Source: Niebla homalea (lineage: Eukaryota > Ascomycota > Lecanoromycetes > Lecanorales > Ramalinaceae). Taken from it: a stretch of 64,000 nt of DNA. Below the pieces are notes generated by a model. The model saw only the letters and a list, made by a program, of their open reading frames with translations, was not told the origin of the DNA and ran no database searches. The stretch is from NCBI GenBank assembly GCA_019925105.1, contig JAHGAU010000004.1:620001-684000 (forward strand). The letters are read 5' to 3'. Below are positions 50,640-63,404 of the stretch, piece by piece. Within the stretch, counting starts at the first letter, position 1. Each line of letters opens with the position of its first letter. The translations under genes were made by a program, and so were the position numbers.

Positions 50640-51096
50640 TACACGTTCGCAAGTCTACCCCGTCGTCCAAAAGGCACAATCAGCGAGGCAGCGTCCTTAC
50701 ACGGATAAGCTATTACCGATCATCGATTCGGATCCAACATACTGCGCTAATAGTAGATAAACAAGGGATTCGAACGAGCGGTAATTCTACGCAGCGCAAA
50801 TACATCTCCTTACGAATAGACGATACCTCGGATTATCGACTTACGAAGAAATGACTGAACCTTAAGGTCAGCGATAGATCGTAGAGTCTGGATGGATGAT
50901 ACTAGAGGGTTAGGGAAGGCAGTGCGACGCAAAGGGCCTTTTTGGATGAAAGGAAAGTAGCTGCAATCGTTTCATGGCTTGGTATGTATGCATCATTTCT
51001 TTCCCATGTAAGTATGCTATCTCCCGCCGTGCCATGCCGCTAGCTATCTTCAATGTGCTAAAGTGTGAGGAATGATAAGAGCAAGCCTCCTCGGCC
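50640..51096. other. Intergenic, nothing seen
   Basis: Normal composition. The frame 50,555-50,854 overlaps repeat W and has no domain. Confidence 0.5.
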
Positions 51097-52976
51097 TCAT
51101 TGCTTTTTGGCTGTAACGCGCACCCACTTCATAACCTCCTCTTGGAACCAGCGCCCATATTCGGTCTCGCCCCAGGTAAGCAGCTGGTCGAGCTTGTACA
51201 GGATCTCCCAGATCCCGCGGATACTGTTGGTATTGCCCATGTGGATTGGGCCCATTGCGGTCTATGGATGCATTCGTGGCGCGCATTAGCGACATGGATC
51301 CCATGGTGGTCGAGGGAAGGAAAAGAGCTTACCAGGTGATCGTCCGATTCCTCAAACGTGATATAGGCGATCCAATCGTGGCCGTTGATGCAGATGCCCG
51401 GCATAGGCATCTTGGTATTCCAGCCGTGCAGCTTCCGCTTAGTGTAGCCAGCCGCCTGCCAGACGCCCAATTGGACCTCGGGCGCACGGGGCGAATTGGT
51501 CTTCTTGATCTCGATGTCGAGCAGGAGCGGGACATTATTGAAATAGCTAAGCGATTGGTTGAGGGATCGTAAGCTATCTCCGAGGCGGGCGAAGGCATCT
51601 TGAATGGCGTCTTCAGCAAGAGAGGGGAGTCGGAGACCGAAGCCATAATCGATCATCCGTGATGTTGCTAAGTATTGTTCAGTCCCGGTCGTGGCGTTGG
51701 AGGTGAAGGAATCGGTTTCCAAATTGATTCTGCCTCCCTCAAGACGCATGGGTCGGAGATCAATAGGTTGAATGGAACAGGATTCCCTAATACAGCTTCA
51801 GCACATTTTTAATAGTCCAGGCGAGAAGGAACCGGCGACGTACAGGTTCATAAATTTAACATGATTTCGGTGCATCATAGCAATAGTAGCGAAGATTGGA
51901 GCAATACTTGCTGAACCCCACTGTCGCTCGTGCGCGCCGTCAATAAAATTTTCCTCGGCGGCAAGCTGGATGTATTCTACAAATTCTGTGAGGTAGTCGG
52001 CATATTTGGATCCGTTCGCAAAAGTGGTTTGGTAGGATTCACCCTGTAAGTCACCTTGACTTTTGGTGGGAGTATTGAAGACTTCACCGTAGTAAGACTA
52101 TTGGGGGGCATCTGATTAGCAAGCGATACGGACGTCATCAGCCGAAGAGGAAGGTATTATTACTTTGAGGGTAAGGGGAATATAGCCAGGCTTATCAGAG
52201 AGTCGCTCGCGAAGTAGCGTGACCGATGGTGGCAAACCCCGCCCGGATTTGGCCACATCTCGGACTGTCTTAAAGCGTACGGCAGGGTGTAAACAAGCCA
52301 GGTCGCTTACAGTCAAGCTTGCATCCGTCTTGAGCTTTCCCAACATTCTATCGCCCTTTTTAGGTGAGCCGGTCCTTTTGATGGGACTCCTAGAGGCTTT
52401 GCTCGGTGACAACAGGGGCCGTGGGATGTTATCGGCATTAGATAGAGCAGCTATGCTGAACGGATTGATTTGGAGAGAAGCCGTCTGGCGACTCAAAGGA
52501 CTTGGAGGATTCGGAGGACTGGGAGGGTACTCAGGAGGAGACGTATGAGGTAAAGGGTCTTGCCGAGCCTTGACGGAGGGTTTGCGTTCGCGAGCTGATC
52601 TTCTCACTTCCACCATCTCATATGTACCTGGATCTGCCATCTTGCGTCTTGTCCTTGTCCGTATAGGCTGCGCTCTCTCTCTCTTTCTCTGCCTGAGCTT
52701 GTTGGTGGAGGTGGGTGGAGGGGAGATTTGTTGGCGTCGGCGTCTGCTTTTCTTGGCTTCTGGTTCTTCTGACTGGGCAGTCACTCGTTTCTGTTTGCCT
52801 GCATTGGCTGAGGTAAGGTTGAGAGGTGCTCGCGCTGGTGCTCGTGCTCGTGAACGTGATTGTTGGGCTTGGGTAGCTGTGTGTAGATGCTGATGCTGAT
52901 GCTTTCGAGTGGTTGCGACCTCTTGCGTCCAAGAGTTGATGCGTGAGTAGAGATCTGCATGGTCTGATAACGACAT
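51097..52976 (-). CDS. PD-(D/E)XK nuclease-like domain protein (PDDEXK_12-like), 561 aa
   Basis: Four exons, 52976-52164, 52097-51844, 51786-51333 and 51261-51097, separated by introns of 66, 57 and 71 bp (GTAATA...CAATAG with branch-like CTAAT; GTACGT...TATTAG; GTAAGC...CATAG). They total 1,686 bp and are open from ATG to TGA. Residues 1-200 are basic and disordered (KKSRRRR, RQRKRER; nuclear signals likely). The C-terminal half matches the fungal PDDEXK_12 layout as I know it: MIDYG (D402), PLLLDIEIKK (E448-x-K450), VQLGVWQAA (Q461), then GHDW (~491-494) and a Trp-rich end. The order D...E-x-K...Q fits a PD-(D/E)XK core. Substrate and biological role are unknown; nuclease activity is inferred. 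It is the only fully open gene of this type here. Confidence 0.85.
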
Positions 52977-53294
52977 AACGACATGCCGCTGCGATATTAT
53001 ATTGCCGGGGATTGGCCGAAAGTGAAGGGTTGAAGTGTGTGGGTGTGAATGAAGAATGAAAGAATTGAAAGAATGAAATGAAATGAACGAAGTGAGGGTT
53101 TGAACGAAAGCGAAAGTCGACGAATCGGCGTTAAGTTCTCAGAGTTGGGGCTTGGCGCGATGACGATGACGATGACGTCTTGGCAAACAAACAAACAACG
53201 TTGATGTGTTCTCACTTCTCTCACTTCTCTCACTTCTCAGTCCTCGGTCGCACTGGCACTAGCACCAGCACCAGCGGATGTTTCCATCTTCTTC
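52977..53294. promoter_or_regulatory. Upstream region of the PD-(D/E)XK gene
   Basis: Contains GAATGAAAGAAT-like purine runs on the plus strand (pyrimidine-rich on the gene's strand, ~53,040-53,095), a (GATGAC)3 run at ~53,158-53,177 and a CTCACTTCT triplicate at ~53,211-53,239. Promoter role inferred from position. Confidence 0.35.
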
Positions 53295-53438
53295 TGTCAG
53301 CCTAGTGCAGGCACGGCGGTAATGTTGCAGGCATGGAGTGTCACTGAGTCGTCATGCTAGCGGTGCCAAGACACTCGCATGACGGGTGTATACCTCATCA
53401 CCTGGCCGTACATCCCAGACTAGCTGGGTGTATCCTAC
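53295..53438 (+). repeat. Dispersed repeat W, copy 3
   Basis: Starts TGTCAGCCTAGTGCAGGCA and contains GGAGTGTCACTGAGTCG and CACCTGGCCGTACATC. More diverged than copy 2, not RIP-mutated. Confidence 0.7.
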
Positions 53439-53918
53439 AGTCTTCTTTCTTGATCATACTCAATTCATACTACCCCATCACACTCATGCGTCCATGCGTG
53501 GGACATCTTCTCATCCCAGCGTCCTAGCGTCCCAGCGTCCCAGCGTCCCATTTAATATCTATTAAAAGGCCTATTATGACGCACGAGCCAGACTGAAAGG
53601 TAAGAAGGCGGATTCCAACTCCACATACAATACAGAATACGGAATACAGGCGAAGCAAGACAAAAGAGTCAGTCTGCTCCACATCTTCCGTTGCCGACTT
53701 CTCGGCCTCCATGACCCTGACGATCGGCTTTGGGCACTGATACGACCACATCACCAGCGACGGGATCGCCACCAGGATCAGAGCATCGCCGACTTCAGCA
53801 AGACGACCGTGATCTTCTACCACATCGAGCTCAGCAGGGACGGGTCATGTCACCATCACGTGCACCTCATGAGGACCATGATGATGACTGCTGCGATCTT
53901 ATGCTATTGCTACCAAGT
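53439..53918 (-). other. Possible coding fragment and GTCCCAGC tandem run
   Basis: 53,519-53,550 has three to four copies of a GTCCCAGC word. On the minus strand ~53,830-53,524 an open frame contains a hydrophobic stretch (ALILVAIPSLVMWSY) that could span a membrane and has GC-rich third positions; there is no clean ATG and no recognised family. The right end (53,903-53,915) is the primer-site-like word of element Z on the minus strand. Confidence 0.3.
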
Positions 53919-54024
53919 TGTGAGAGCCCTAGTAGAAGTATGGATAATGTAATGTAGGAATGATGATCTAGCTATGTACAGTGCTGGTGCCAAGCAATAC
54001 GGAACCCGTTCCGCGGTAAGGATC
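53919..54024 (-). repeat. Element Z terminal repeat, part left of the Copia insertion
   Basis: With 59,836-59,856 it forms one copy of the ~130-160-bp terminal repeat (compare 61,034-61,192). It is followed on the minus strand by TGGTAGCAATAGC (53,915-53,903), as in a 5' terminal repeat, so Z units seem to lie in tandem. Shared words: GGCTCTCACAA, CACTGTACATAGCT, GGAACGGGTTCCG. Confidence 0.7.
54020..54024. repeat. Target-site duplication GGATC, left
   Basis: Matches 59,831-59,835. The uninterrupted sequence (TAAGGATCAGCTCTGC, reverse strand) is seen at ~3,330-3,346. Confidence 0.95.
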
Positions 54025-54300
54025 TGATGCACGGGGGTATTCCGCGGTTGTCTTGGCAGCCCCTGCATTGGAGACCCTGTCGCATAAAGGCCTACCAGAC
54101 GGCCTTTTGTTAACGGTATTATAGGTGCACCGGTGCATAAGGTGCGGTGAGTATACGGTCATTAAATGGCCTTTAGGATGGACATAAATACGGTCGTTAT
54201 TACGGTATAATTAAATAAGTATAATAGTAAACTTAATATAAATAATTCGGCTTACTTACCTTTCCCTTATACCTTATACTTATTTACGTATATTATATAA
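54025..54300 (+). repeat. Copia 5' LTR
   Basis: 276 bp. The first ~140 bp are nearly unmutated, the last ~130 bp strongly RIP-mutated. Confidence 0.95.
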
Positions 54301-57300
54301 GGTTTTAAGCCCGGTTAATAAGATAATTAATCGTAATATATTATTTAAGTAATAATTTTATTTAAATAATATTTATAACGTTTATATAATTACTTAAGAT
54401 TAAAAAATAGTTATAGCTTTAATTTCCGATATTTTAATAAGTAATTATAATTACGAGGATATTAAAAAAAGTAATTTAATATAATAATATTTACTTTATT
54501 AAGTATAATATATACTTTATACTTCCGGTAATAATAATACTTAAGATAAAAGGACGACGTTATTATTACTTAAAATACTTATTATAAGAATTATTAAATT
54601 ACTTTTAAATATTTTTAGGGAATCCTTTATAAAGCCGGCTTTATATAAACTTCTTAAATTCAATAATAATAACTTTTATAAGTAAAATTAAGCTATAAAA
54701 TATTTTTTAAGAAATTATTTATTATAAAGTATTATAGATAACTTAACCTTATACTTTTAAGTCCCTTCTTAAATTAAGATTTAAATTATATACGTTAACT
54801 TTATTACCGGTATATTTATAAATAACGTAATAATAACGTAAAGATTATATATCTTAATAAATAAGGACGTAACTCCGTTTTAGATTTACTTAACGTAAAA
54901 TAAAATCTATTTTATAAAAAATAAAAGAAAATTAATCCCTTTATTAACGAAGATCCTTACTATAAAAGCTTAAAAAAATAATAACGTAAATAAACTTACC
55001 GTATTTATAAAAAGAGTAAATAAATAAATAAATTAAATTAATAAAGCCGTTATATTAAATAATATTTATTTAAGTTTTATAATTATAAATTTATTTCGAG
55101 AAATATATAAATTCAGTTTCACTATATACCGGCTTAAGAATAATAAAGATATATTTAATAGTAAAAAAGTTATTTAAAAACTTAAAATAATTAAAATTAA
55201 TATAATTAAAAGATAGATTATTAATACCGTAATAATAAGGGTAAATAAAAAAGATAATATTAAACCCCGCCGCGTAATAAAATACTATAATTACCAAAAA
55301 ATAGGTTATATAGTTAAGGATTATAATGAAGAAAACGTAAAAGTAAGTAATAAAAATAATAAAGAAACTAATAAAAATAAAATTAAGAAAACAGAAAAAC
55401 TTAAAAAACGAATAACTTAATTTAAGTCCAAATAAGTTAAAGGGATTATAATTAAAGATAATAAGGAATTTAAAGAATCGAACTTTATTATTATTAATAA
55501 AAAGGAGTATAATATTAAGGAATTAGCGTTTATATTTATTAACGATAACGACGACCTCGTTATTCTTTTAATAAAAAACGGAATAGCTTTAATAAGCCTT
55601 TAAAAAATTATTAAAGCAATAAGAATCTATATAATCTAGCTTTATATAAACTTAATAATAATACTATTACGGTAAATCTAAGTAATCCCGGTCTTTATAA
55701 CGGTAATAATAAAGTAAGAAATATTACTATAATAAACGGTATAAATAATAAAGAAACCTACTTACTTAAGAATAATTTATATAATTAAATAATAAAATAA
55801 ATACGGAAAAAATACGACTTTTTTTAAAAATAATAAAAGCTTAAACCCTATAAAATCCGTAAATATCGATAATAATAATTACGCTTTAATAATAATAAAA
55901 GGTAATTCCCTTAATAAGATAAATTAAAATATATTATCCGAGGATAAAGAAACCCTTTAAATAATAGATTCCGGTATTATAAAATATATATATATTCGGA
56001 AAAATATATTTTAAAGTTTTAAAGAAAAAACTATAAGGGTAATAATAAAGGGTAAGGGTTCTTTAGACTTACTTAAACGTAGTAACGTAATAATCGAGAT
56101 AAACGGTTAAAACCATATTATTTAAAACGTATTATAGGTTCCTTACTTAAGATTTAACCTTTTATTTATTTTAACTTTAAAGGATAAAAGCATAAATATT
56201 ATTTTTAGCGGACGTAAAGTAAGAATTATATAAAAAGATTAACTTATTATAATAAGGTACCGATATAAAAAGCTTTATTTATTTATATATATCCGGAAAA
56301 ACGTTACGTTAATAATTAATAAAGAAGACTTAAATTCCGTATTTTATAAATTATAAAATAAGAAAAATAAGAAAAACAATAAAGTTAAATATAATGATAA
56401 TAAGATTATTTAAGGATATAAAAAAAGTAATAATGAGTTTTTTATAATTTATTATAATTATTTAAACTATTTAAGTATAATTAAATTATATATTATATAT
56501 AAAATAGTATTAAAAATACCGAAGATATCGGCTTTAAGGGACTTTTTTTATAATATATATAAGAATAATAAACTTATAAAAAGTATATATAAATATCATT
56601 ATATAAAAGAAATAAAATTTAAGTTTTATTTTTTTTATAATATTTAAGGCTTTTATAATATTAAGGTATTAATCCCCGGAATAATATTTTTTAAGTATTA
56701 TTTATCCGTTATTAATAAAATTACGGGGTAATTAAGCCTTATTTTATTAATAATAAGAATTAAGGTAATTAATCGAGTTTTATTTATTATTAATATATTT
56801 AATCGTAAGGAAGGTAATATTACCGTTAAATATATCTATACCGATAATATAAAGGAATTTTAAGCCTTTAAAGCGGCCGTTAAAGAACATAATATTATTA
56901 TAGAATATATTATATATTATATATCTGAATAAAACGGCGTAATTAAATAGTTTAATTAAATAATTATAATAATAATCCGGTATATAATATATTATATTAA
57001 GTTATTAAATAGTTTTTAAATTTTTATAATTATATATATTAATTAATTAAAATAAAAGCTTTTATTTATAAAGGGAATAAGCCCTTTTAAAAGGTAAATA
57101 AAAATAAAATTTCTTATTAAAAATAAAAAAACGTTTAAGATATTATATAAAGTAAATATATTTAAAGAAATAAAACAATTAAAACTAAATAAAATCGCTA
57201 TTAACGGTATTTATTTAAGAATTATATTAAGCTTATAATTATACATTTATATACCCTATAAAAAGAATATAAAAATCATTATAAATTTAAAGGTTTTTAA

Positions 57301-59554
57301 TAAAAAAACGGTAACGTATTTATTATTATAATTCGTTATTAAAGATATATTACCGGCCTTAAAGCCGATAACCCTTATTAATAATAATATAACTTATTAT
57401 AAAGGTGAATATATATTAAACGGATTTAAAAGATCTAATAAAAATAAACTTATATTAACTTATATTTATCCGGTTTTTTAAAATAAAAAAGAAAATTATA
57501 ATATAAATCCCGTAAATCTTAATTTCCTTTAAGTTAATAATAAGGTTTTTAATTAAATAAAGTAAAATAAGAAGGAGATATTATTAAAAATCTATAAAAT
57601 AATAAACGGAACGTTTATTTAAAAAGAGAATTTAAGAAAGCTTATTAAAGACCCCGAAAACGTTAAAAATCCTATAAATTGCGAAAATTATAATAATAAT
57701 GGGATTCTTAATTTACTTTTATTAAAGGGAATTAACATTTTTATTTTATTTAAAGATATTTATAATTTTATCTTAACTTATTAATAAATAAATAAAACCT
57801 TATTAGTACCGGAATATACTCCGGAAGATAAAATAAATATAAACGATAATATTAATAATAAACTTAAAATTAACCGCTTTTATTAAAACCGTTATTATTA
57901 TAATCTTTATATATTTAATATTAATTTTAATAATATTATTTTTATCGTTACGGCTTATATTAATTTATTTATTTATTAATAAGTTATAAATTCCTTAAAC
58001 CGATTTAAATAAATTAAGGTTATTAATAAAGAGATTATAAATTTATTATTAAATAAAATCTAAAAATTTATAAATAAATTAAAAAATTATAAGCTTATTA
58101 ATTTTAAATAAATATTTAAGAAAAAATTCTTTACTTTAAGCTTTATTAATAAATATAAAATAAAGCTTATTATAAAGGGTTTTACTTAAAAATAAAATAT
58201 TGATTATAAGGAAACCTTTTTATTTATTTTAAGGTATAAGTTACTCCGTTTACTTCTGGTACTTACGGTTATTTATAGACTTTAATTATAGCTCTTAAAC
58301 GTTATTATTACGTATTTAAATAGTAATTTAAATAAAGAGATCTATATAAGTATTTTTAAAGGTATTCCGATAACTTAATAAAATACCGGTAAATACCTTT
58401 ACTTACTTAAAGGCCTTTATAGGCTTAAATAATTAAAAAAAATTTAAATTAAGAAATTTTAATTACGGCTTTATAAATTCAGTTTTATTTTTATTTAAGT
58501 TAATCTATATATATTTATTAAGAAATTCAATAAAGAAACGTATTTAATAACCTTTTACGTTAATAATATTATTATTATTATTAAAAGCTTAAAGATTTAT
58601 AAATAAATAAAAAATTATTTAACTTTAATATTTAAGCTTATTAAAAAAAGCCCGTTAAAGGTAATCCTTAAGATATAAATATCTTAAAATAACGATATTA
58701 TTATTATAAATTAAATAAGTTACGTTATTAACGTTTTTAAAAAATATTATATAATAAATTATAATAATATTAATATTCCGATAAACGAATATAAAGGTAT
58801 ATAAGTAACTTAACTTAATAAATAATAAATAAATTAATACGCTTATTAATAGTTTCTTAATAAGTTTATATTTTTTTAAATCGTTATCCGTTTAAACTTA
58901 ACTTTTTTAATTTTAAAATTAAGTTAATTTTATAATAACCTTATCGTTTAATATTAAAACTATTTAATATAAATACTTAAATACTTAAAGAATATATTAA
59001 ATTTAAACTTATATTTCTAATATAATAACGGATTATTTAAATATTTCGTAAATACCGTATTTATTAATAATAAAAATAATAGGAAATCGTTATATAGCTT
59101 TATAATGTTAAATACCGGTATAATATATATATAATATACTCGGAAATAGCGTATTATTATTATTTTTACCGTAAAAACCGAGTATATAATTCTTTCTAAA
59201 GGGTATAAAGCGAGTATTTAATCCATAAGGTAAATTAATAAAACCGGATTCTTTAAAGGTTACGGGCTTATCGTTCTATTTAATAATAATAACGGTAATA
59301 TCTTTCTTATTAAGAACCCGGAGAATTACTCGCGGATTAAGCATATTAACGTTTAATATTATTTTATTCGGGAAAAAATATAAAAAAACCTTATCTTAAT
59401 AAAGTATATTAATATTAAGGATTAACTCGTAAATATTATAATAAAACCCTTATTAAAATAACCCTTTAAAACGAATTAATTAAAGCTTAGATTATATTTA
59501 ATAGGCTAATAGCGGTATTACCGTCGTAAATTCATCGTAGCTTTAAAGAGGGAG

Positions 59555-59830
59555 TGATATACGGGGGTATTCCGCGGTTATCTTAGCAGCCCCTATATTA
59601 AAGACCCTGTCGCATAAAGGCCTATTAAACGGCCTTTTATTAACGGTATTACAGGTGCACCGGTGCATAAGGTACGGTGAGTATACGGTCATTAAACGGC
59701 CCTTGGGATGGACACAAATACGGTCGTTGTCACGGTGTAATTAGATAAGCATAGTGGTAGACTCAATACAAGTGATTCGGCTTACTCACCCTTCCCCTGC
59801 ACCCTGCACCCATTTGCGCATATTGCATAA
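59555..59830 (+). repeat. Copia 3' LTR
   Basis: 276 bp. The first ~110 bp are RIP-mutated, the last ~150 bp unmutated, the mirror image of the 5' LTR. Confidence 0.95.
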
Positions 59831-59835
59831 GGATC
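59831..59835. repeat. Target-site duplication GGATC, right
   Basis: Partner of 54,020-54,024. Confidence 0.95.
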
Positions 59836-61192
59836 AGCTCTGCTGAGTCCCTAACAATTTGCCACTCACAAAAAAGGCTTATGCCCCATGAGCAACAACA
59901 ACAACAAAAATGTGCATACCAAGGGGTTCCGGGGCCTCATATGGGCCCATCTCAGCTCTGAGCATGCGTAGGGGTGATGGTATAAAGGGGTTGTCGAGCA
60001 TCAGGGCACGGTCCATGCTGAGTGTTGAAAAATCGAAAAAAAACCGAAAGCTGCGGGTGTGACGGCCTAGCAAAGTGAGTGAGGTGAGCAAACCGTGAGT
60101 TGAGTCGATTGACGCTATCTCCGTGGTAAAGTTGGAGGTGCAATCTTTCCTTTTGCGGTTTAGCTCATGCGGTGGTGGGTGCGCAGGTGGTGGTGCGCAG
60201 GTAGTGGTCGCGGACCAGGTGACGGTGCAGCTGGTTCCCGCTGGCAAGGCTTCAGTACCGTTGCAGGTGAATTTGGTGACAAGTCTTTGAGGACCTGCTC
60301 GTTTGCTGAAATGGCGAGTCCGTAGATGCTTATACAGCTGGTGGTTGGTGTTGCAATGTAGTTGCATTGCTGGTGGTTTGGGTGAAGAGTAGCTCTCCGT
60401 GCTAATGCCGTGTAGGCGTTACCTCAGCTTTAGTGCAGCTGATTTGTATGTGGTTTGGGTGGAGAGGTGCTCTCCGGGCTGGTGGTGGTTTTGAAGAGTG
60501 GCTCTCCTTGCTGGTGTCGCATTATTGCGGCGTTGTCTCAGCTTCAGTACAGCCGAATTCGTATGATTTTTGGTTGAAGATTTGCTCTTGTCTTGCTGGT
60601 GAGGATGAGGCTTCCCAGTTCTGAGGGTAATTAGGACCGAAAATGACTGGCTCAAAATCTCAAAGGCATGGTCTTCAGGGTTTTTGGTGGAGCTTTTGAT
60701 GTGAGCTGAGGAAGACGTGCTCAGATTGCTCTCTTTTGTCGTGTTGATTATGAGTAGTGTCATGACTAATGTTGGTGTTATCGTCGTGCCTATCGAACAG
60801 GGACGATCTTTGATGCACTTCTGGTGAGTGACTACGCTCTTGGTGAAAGCATAACTGGTGTTGGTGTCACTGGATTGACTGGGTGGTGACTAAAGTGGTG
60901 GTTTTCTGGTAAGTGCGATCTGGGTGGTCGCTCGTCTCACTGGTGATCTGAATCGCTGGTGAGACGTATACCGTATCGTCTACATCTTGAATGGTGCGAT
61001 GAGGATTGTGATCTTTAGCTATTGCTACCAACTTGTGAGAGCCCAAGTAAAATGTATGAATAATGTAATGTAATGTATGAATGATGATCTAAGTAAATGT
61101 GGTAATGCTGAGCTATGTACAGTGCGAGTGCGGGTGCCAAGCAATGCGGAACCCGTTCCGCGGCATAGATCAGCTCTGCTGAGTCCTTAATA
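59836..61192 (-). mobile_element. Element Z, copy B, with Copia in its distal terminal repeat
   Basis: Minus-strand order: terminal repeat 61,192-61,034 (starts TATTAAGGACTCAGC, from TGTTAGGG), primer-site-like TGGTAGCAATAGC (61,030-61,018), interior, then TGTTAGGGACTCAGC at 59,856 starting the second terminal repeat, which is split by Copia. The interior has frames 60,763-60,419 and 60,367-59,879. These contain repeated SA(V/A)LKLR-type linkers, an eroded finger (CNTNHQLYKHLRTRH) and a C-terminal SPLRML.AEMG.YEAPEPLG shared with copy A. The reading frame is broken. Composition is normal; only the outermost terminal bases show RIP-type change. Confidence 0.7.
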
Positions 61193-61960
61193 GGAATCTT
61201 AATATAAAGTAATTTTTTAAAGTAATTACAAACATAAATAATTAAATAAACTTATTTTATATTATCATAAGTAATGATAAGATTAATCGTTTATTTTATT
61301 ATTTTAACCTTAATATATTAATATTATCCGTAGCGATTATAAAGAATTATATTATAAAACGTTTCAAAAAACTTAAACTTAACTTACTTAAAGATTTCTC
61401 AAAATATAAGATTAAGGTTTCATTGATAATAAATTTTTAATTTATTAATAATAAGTAATTATCTAAAGAGATTATAACTTATTAAATTAGTTTTAATTAA
61501 GAATACTATAATACGTGGATGAATTTTAAGTACGTTAAAAATATTCATAATAATAATTAATTCGCGTCCGTTATAAGTAAAATAATTATAAAATATAACT
61601 TAAAAAATCGTTTTATAACCGCTATGATTAATAATATAAGTAATAATAATATTATAATAAGTATATTACGTTAAGAAATTAACTTACGGTAAAGAACTTT
61701 TATAAATATTATTAAAAAAGAAATATTAATATCAAAATAAAATTTGATATGGAGTAAAGTAAAGTATTTATTATATTTAATATATGTTGATTAACTTTTA
61801 CTTACGGCCTTTTTAATTTACCTTAAAGTTAATCCTTAAAAATAATAATACAAAATATTGATAAAATTATTAACTTAAGATTAAAGAAATAATAAATAAG
61901 GGTATAAATATGCTTAAAATATTTTAAAAAAAATAAGATCGTTCATAATAATTAAGATAT
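61193..61960 (+). repeat. Repeat R, second copy, RIP-mutated
   Basis: Aligns by eye, inverted, with ~28,900-29,900, without the 162-bp insertion found there. No protein identified. Confidence 0.6.
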
Positions 61961-63404
61961 TAATTTATAAGGGTAAAAATAAAGAAACGATGGCGACGAA
62001 TATAGGGACCCTAGAGGTCTAAAACGATACGTAGACGTATAATTTAAGTAATAACGAAACCAATGCCTTAATTGCGATAAGTATAGGTAATATAATAATT
62101 AAAATTGAAGGAGTATATAGGTAAGTAATTTATATTAATAAAAATAACGGGAAATCATATGGATAACGTAATAATAACGCGATAAATAACCGTTAAATTA
62201 AATAAAAGAATAATAGTTAATAGGATATATATAAAAAGACGCGTAATATACGTAAGAAAATAATAAGTAAAAAGGGCGTTGAAAAAATCGGGGCGGCAAT
62301 AACGGCAAAAAGGAAAAGCGAGGAATATACGCGGAGTAAATATAATATTAACGGTATCAAGGGTATATAAAAGGGAGGCGAGGATAATAAAGTTAATAAG
62401 CTCGTAAATAATTAAAGATAAAAAATAAGAAAAATAATACGTTAAATACGTAATAAAGGTAAAATTAAAAAAAACGACAAAATCTTTAGACGGGCTACTT
62501 ATAACGGAATAGGCGGCTATTACGTTAAAAATATGGCCGATAGTCTAAATAAAGCTATAAAAAATAAAAAACTTTTATAAAAAGGTAAAGGCAAAATAAA
62601 AAGAGTTAAAACATTTAAAAGAAGCTTAAAAAGCAATAATAAAAATAGCGGTAAAAAGTAAGGGTAAAAATTAAAGGGTAAACGTATAAAATGAAGAAAC
62701 GACGGTAAGAACCCTTTAAGTAAAAAAAACTTAAACGGCAAAAGCCGTAAAGAGAAAATACGTAATAACCGAGAAAGAAACGGTAGGGATTAAAGAGAAA
62801 ATAACGGCGTTAAAAAAAAGAGGATAATGATAATCTGTTTAATAATTAAAAAAGAAAGGAATATTATTATAAAAACAAACCCTTTATAATTTATAAAGGC
62901 GTTTAAAATAATTAATAAGTTATTAATAGAATAAATTATTATTATATATAAGCTATAAAATAAAGATATTTTCTTTAATATAACGTCCTTAAAGATAAAA
63001 GAAAACTTAAAAAAGTTAAAGATATAAATAAATAAAATCGAATTTAAAATAATTATTTACCGTTACGGTAAATAAAATATATTTAATACGCTTTATAAAA
63101 ATAAAAAGGAAGTTTACCTTAAAACGTATAAAAAAGGAGAACATAATCCTCCACCCCGGAATAAAAATCATTAATTATAAACTTTTTTTAATAACGAAGA
63201 AACCGGATACTTTAAAACGGGTAAAAAGGTACTTTACGGTTATATTAAACGTAATATTAATAAAGATTTATAATAATATCTTAAAGAAAAGGATTATTGA
63301 GGGAGGGTCCTTTAAATTAACCTGGCCGTAAGATAAAGTAACGGATATTTATTAATATTTTAAGTATTAAGATTATGGGTATATCATTACGAAATATATT
63401 AAGA
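61961..63404 (+). mobile_element. Tad1-like LINE, 5' part with ORF1, RIP-mutated
   Basis: ORF1 starts ATGGCGACGAA at 61,990, followed by GGGACCCTAGAGGTC, the same start as at 24,326 and 13,488 (minus). The left limit is approximate. The sequence stops at ~63,404, where the tail of an oppositely oriented LINE begins. ORF1 is stop-riddled. Confidence 0.7.

Larger units (their letters stand above)
54025..59830 (+). mobile_element. Copia LTR retrotransposon, complete but RIP-mutated
   Basis: 5,806 bp with two 276-bp LTRs and a GGATC target duplication. After the 5' LTR comes GGTTTTAAGCCCGG, readable as a RIP-altered half-tRNA-iMet primer site; before the 3' LTR is the polypurine AAAGAGGGAG. Protein relics in Copia order: Gag zinc knuckle KYYNYQKIGYIVKDY (~55,280; Cys and His turned to Tyr), protease IIDSGIIKY (~55,962), integrase SE-stop-NGVI (~56,922; canonical PEQNGV), RT with KLIIKGFT and YVNNIIII (~58,160 and ~58,556; canonical YVDD), and RNase H TEYIILSKGYKASI (~59,180). 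Integrase before RT assigns it to Copia. No intact frame remains. Confidence 0.95.
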
